Source: Anisus vortex
Taxonomy: Eukaryota > Mollusca > Gastropoda > Planorbidae
Assembly: GCA_949126835.1 (NCBI GenBank)
Contig: OX421494.1
Location: 19,579,038 to 19,643,037, forward strand
Direction of reading: 5' to 3'
Length of the DNA: 64,000 bases
Positions within the stretch are counted from its first letter, which is position 1. Every line of letters starts with the position of its first letter. Position numbers and translations under genes: made by a program. The notes beneath the pieces are model-generated. The model made no database searches. It was not told the origin of the DNA and was given only the letters and a program-made list of their open reading frames with translations. Of this stretch, positions 63,736 through 64,000 are shown in pieces.

Positions 63736-64000
63736 GACAATGACAATGGTGTGAAAAATACTTCACAAAATGTTTTTACAAAAGTGAATAACCATGTAGT
63801 TAGTTAAGAAGAGGTTAAAAACTCCAAATATTATTTTTCTCATAAATAAATGCTTAAAAAATCCACAAACTTTTTTGTTTTGTAATTTAAAAATGATTTT
63901 AGAGTAAAAACTCTGCTTAATATAATAATATGTAAACGTATGGTACTTAAGTTTTTTTCTTGAAGTTTGAGTTGTCTCTATGGTTAGAAAGGGCTTTGAA

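Overview
The window is nuclear animal DNA, AT-rich and dense in introns. It holds three conserved single-copy genes embedded in many transposon copies and minisatellites. The tRNA-derived SINEs, the LINE remnants and the protein sequences suggest a mollusc, most likely a gastropod; this is inference, because no species marker is present.

Layout. 1-7600 is repeat-rich: the 3' part of an intact I-type LINE (RT plus RNase H) cut by the window edge, a 3.1-kb terminal-inverted-repeat element with a broken LINE inside it, and a hAT-like MITE. 7942-18574 (+) is HID1, with 21 coding exons and 823 codons in frame. 18575-23135 is a convergent 3'-UTR/intergenic stretch. 44026-23136 (-) is CEP131 (AZI1), with 20 coding exons and 1191 codons in frame; its introns carry nested MITEs, a P-like element, SINEs and seven or so tandem arrays. 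44027-45859 is a divergent spacer. 45860-63619 (+) is CNOT3; 18 coding exons are visible and the end of the NOT box lies beyond the window. CNOT3 introns carry a MULE and a hAT-like transposon with its transposase frame.

The genes do not form a pathway. HID1 acts in trans-Golgi/dense-core-vesicle biogenesis, CEP131 in centriolar satellites and cilium assembly, and CNOT3 in CCR4-NOT mRNA deadenylation. HID1 and CEP131 converge; CEP131 and CNOT3 diverge from a spacer that could hold both promoters.

Most unusual observation: three separate tandem arrays (51, 40 and 28 bp units; 5, 16 and 18 copies), in two genes on opposite strands, each have as their repeat unit the 3' end of an exon together with its own 5' splice site. 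Each array starts exactly at that exon's donor, so strings of near-identical splice donors follow the exon. A weaker two-copy case sits at a fourth donor. A 40-bp copy of HID1 exon 12 also lies in HID1 intron 5. Several transposons could be resolved to both ends with target-site duplications: a P-like element with a THAP remnant, a MITE split by a second element, a MULE whose inverted repeats are built from a 15-bp module, and a 2.75-kb hAT-like element whose transposase frame is broken only by three stop codons.
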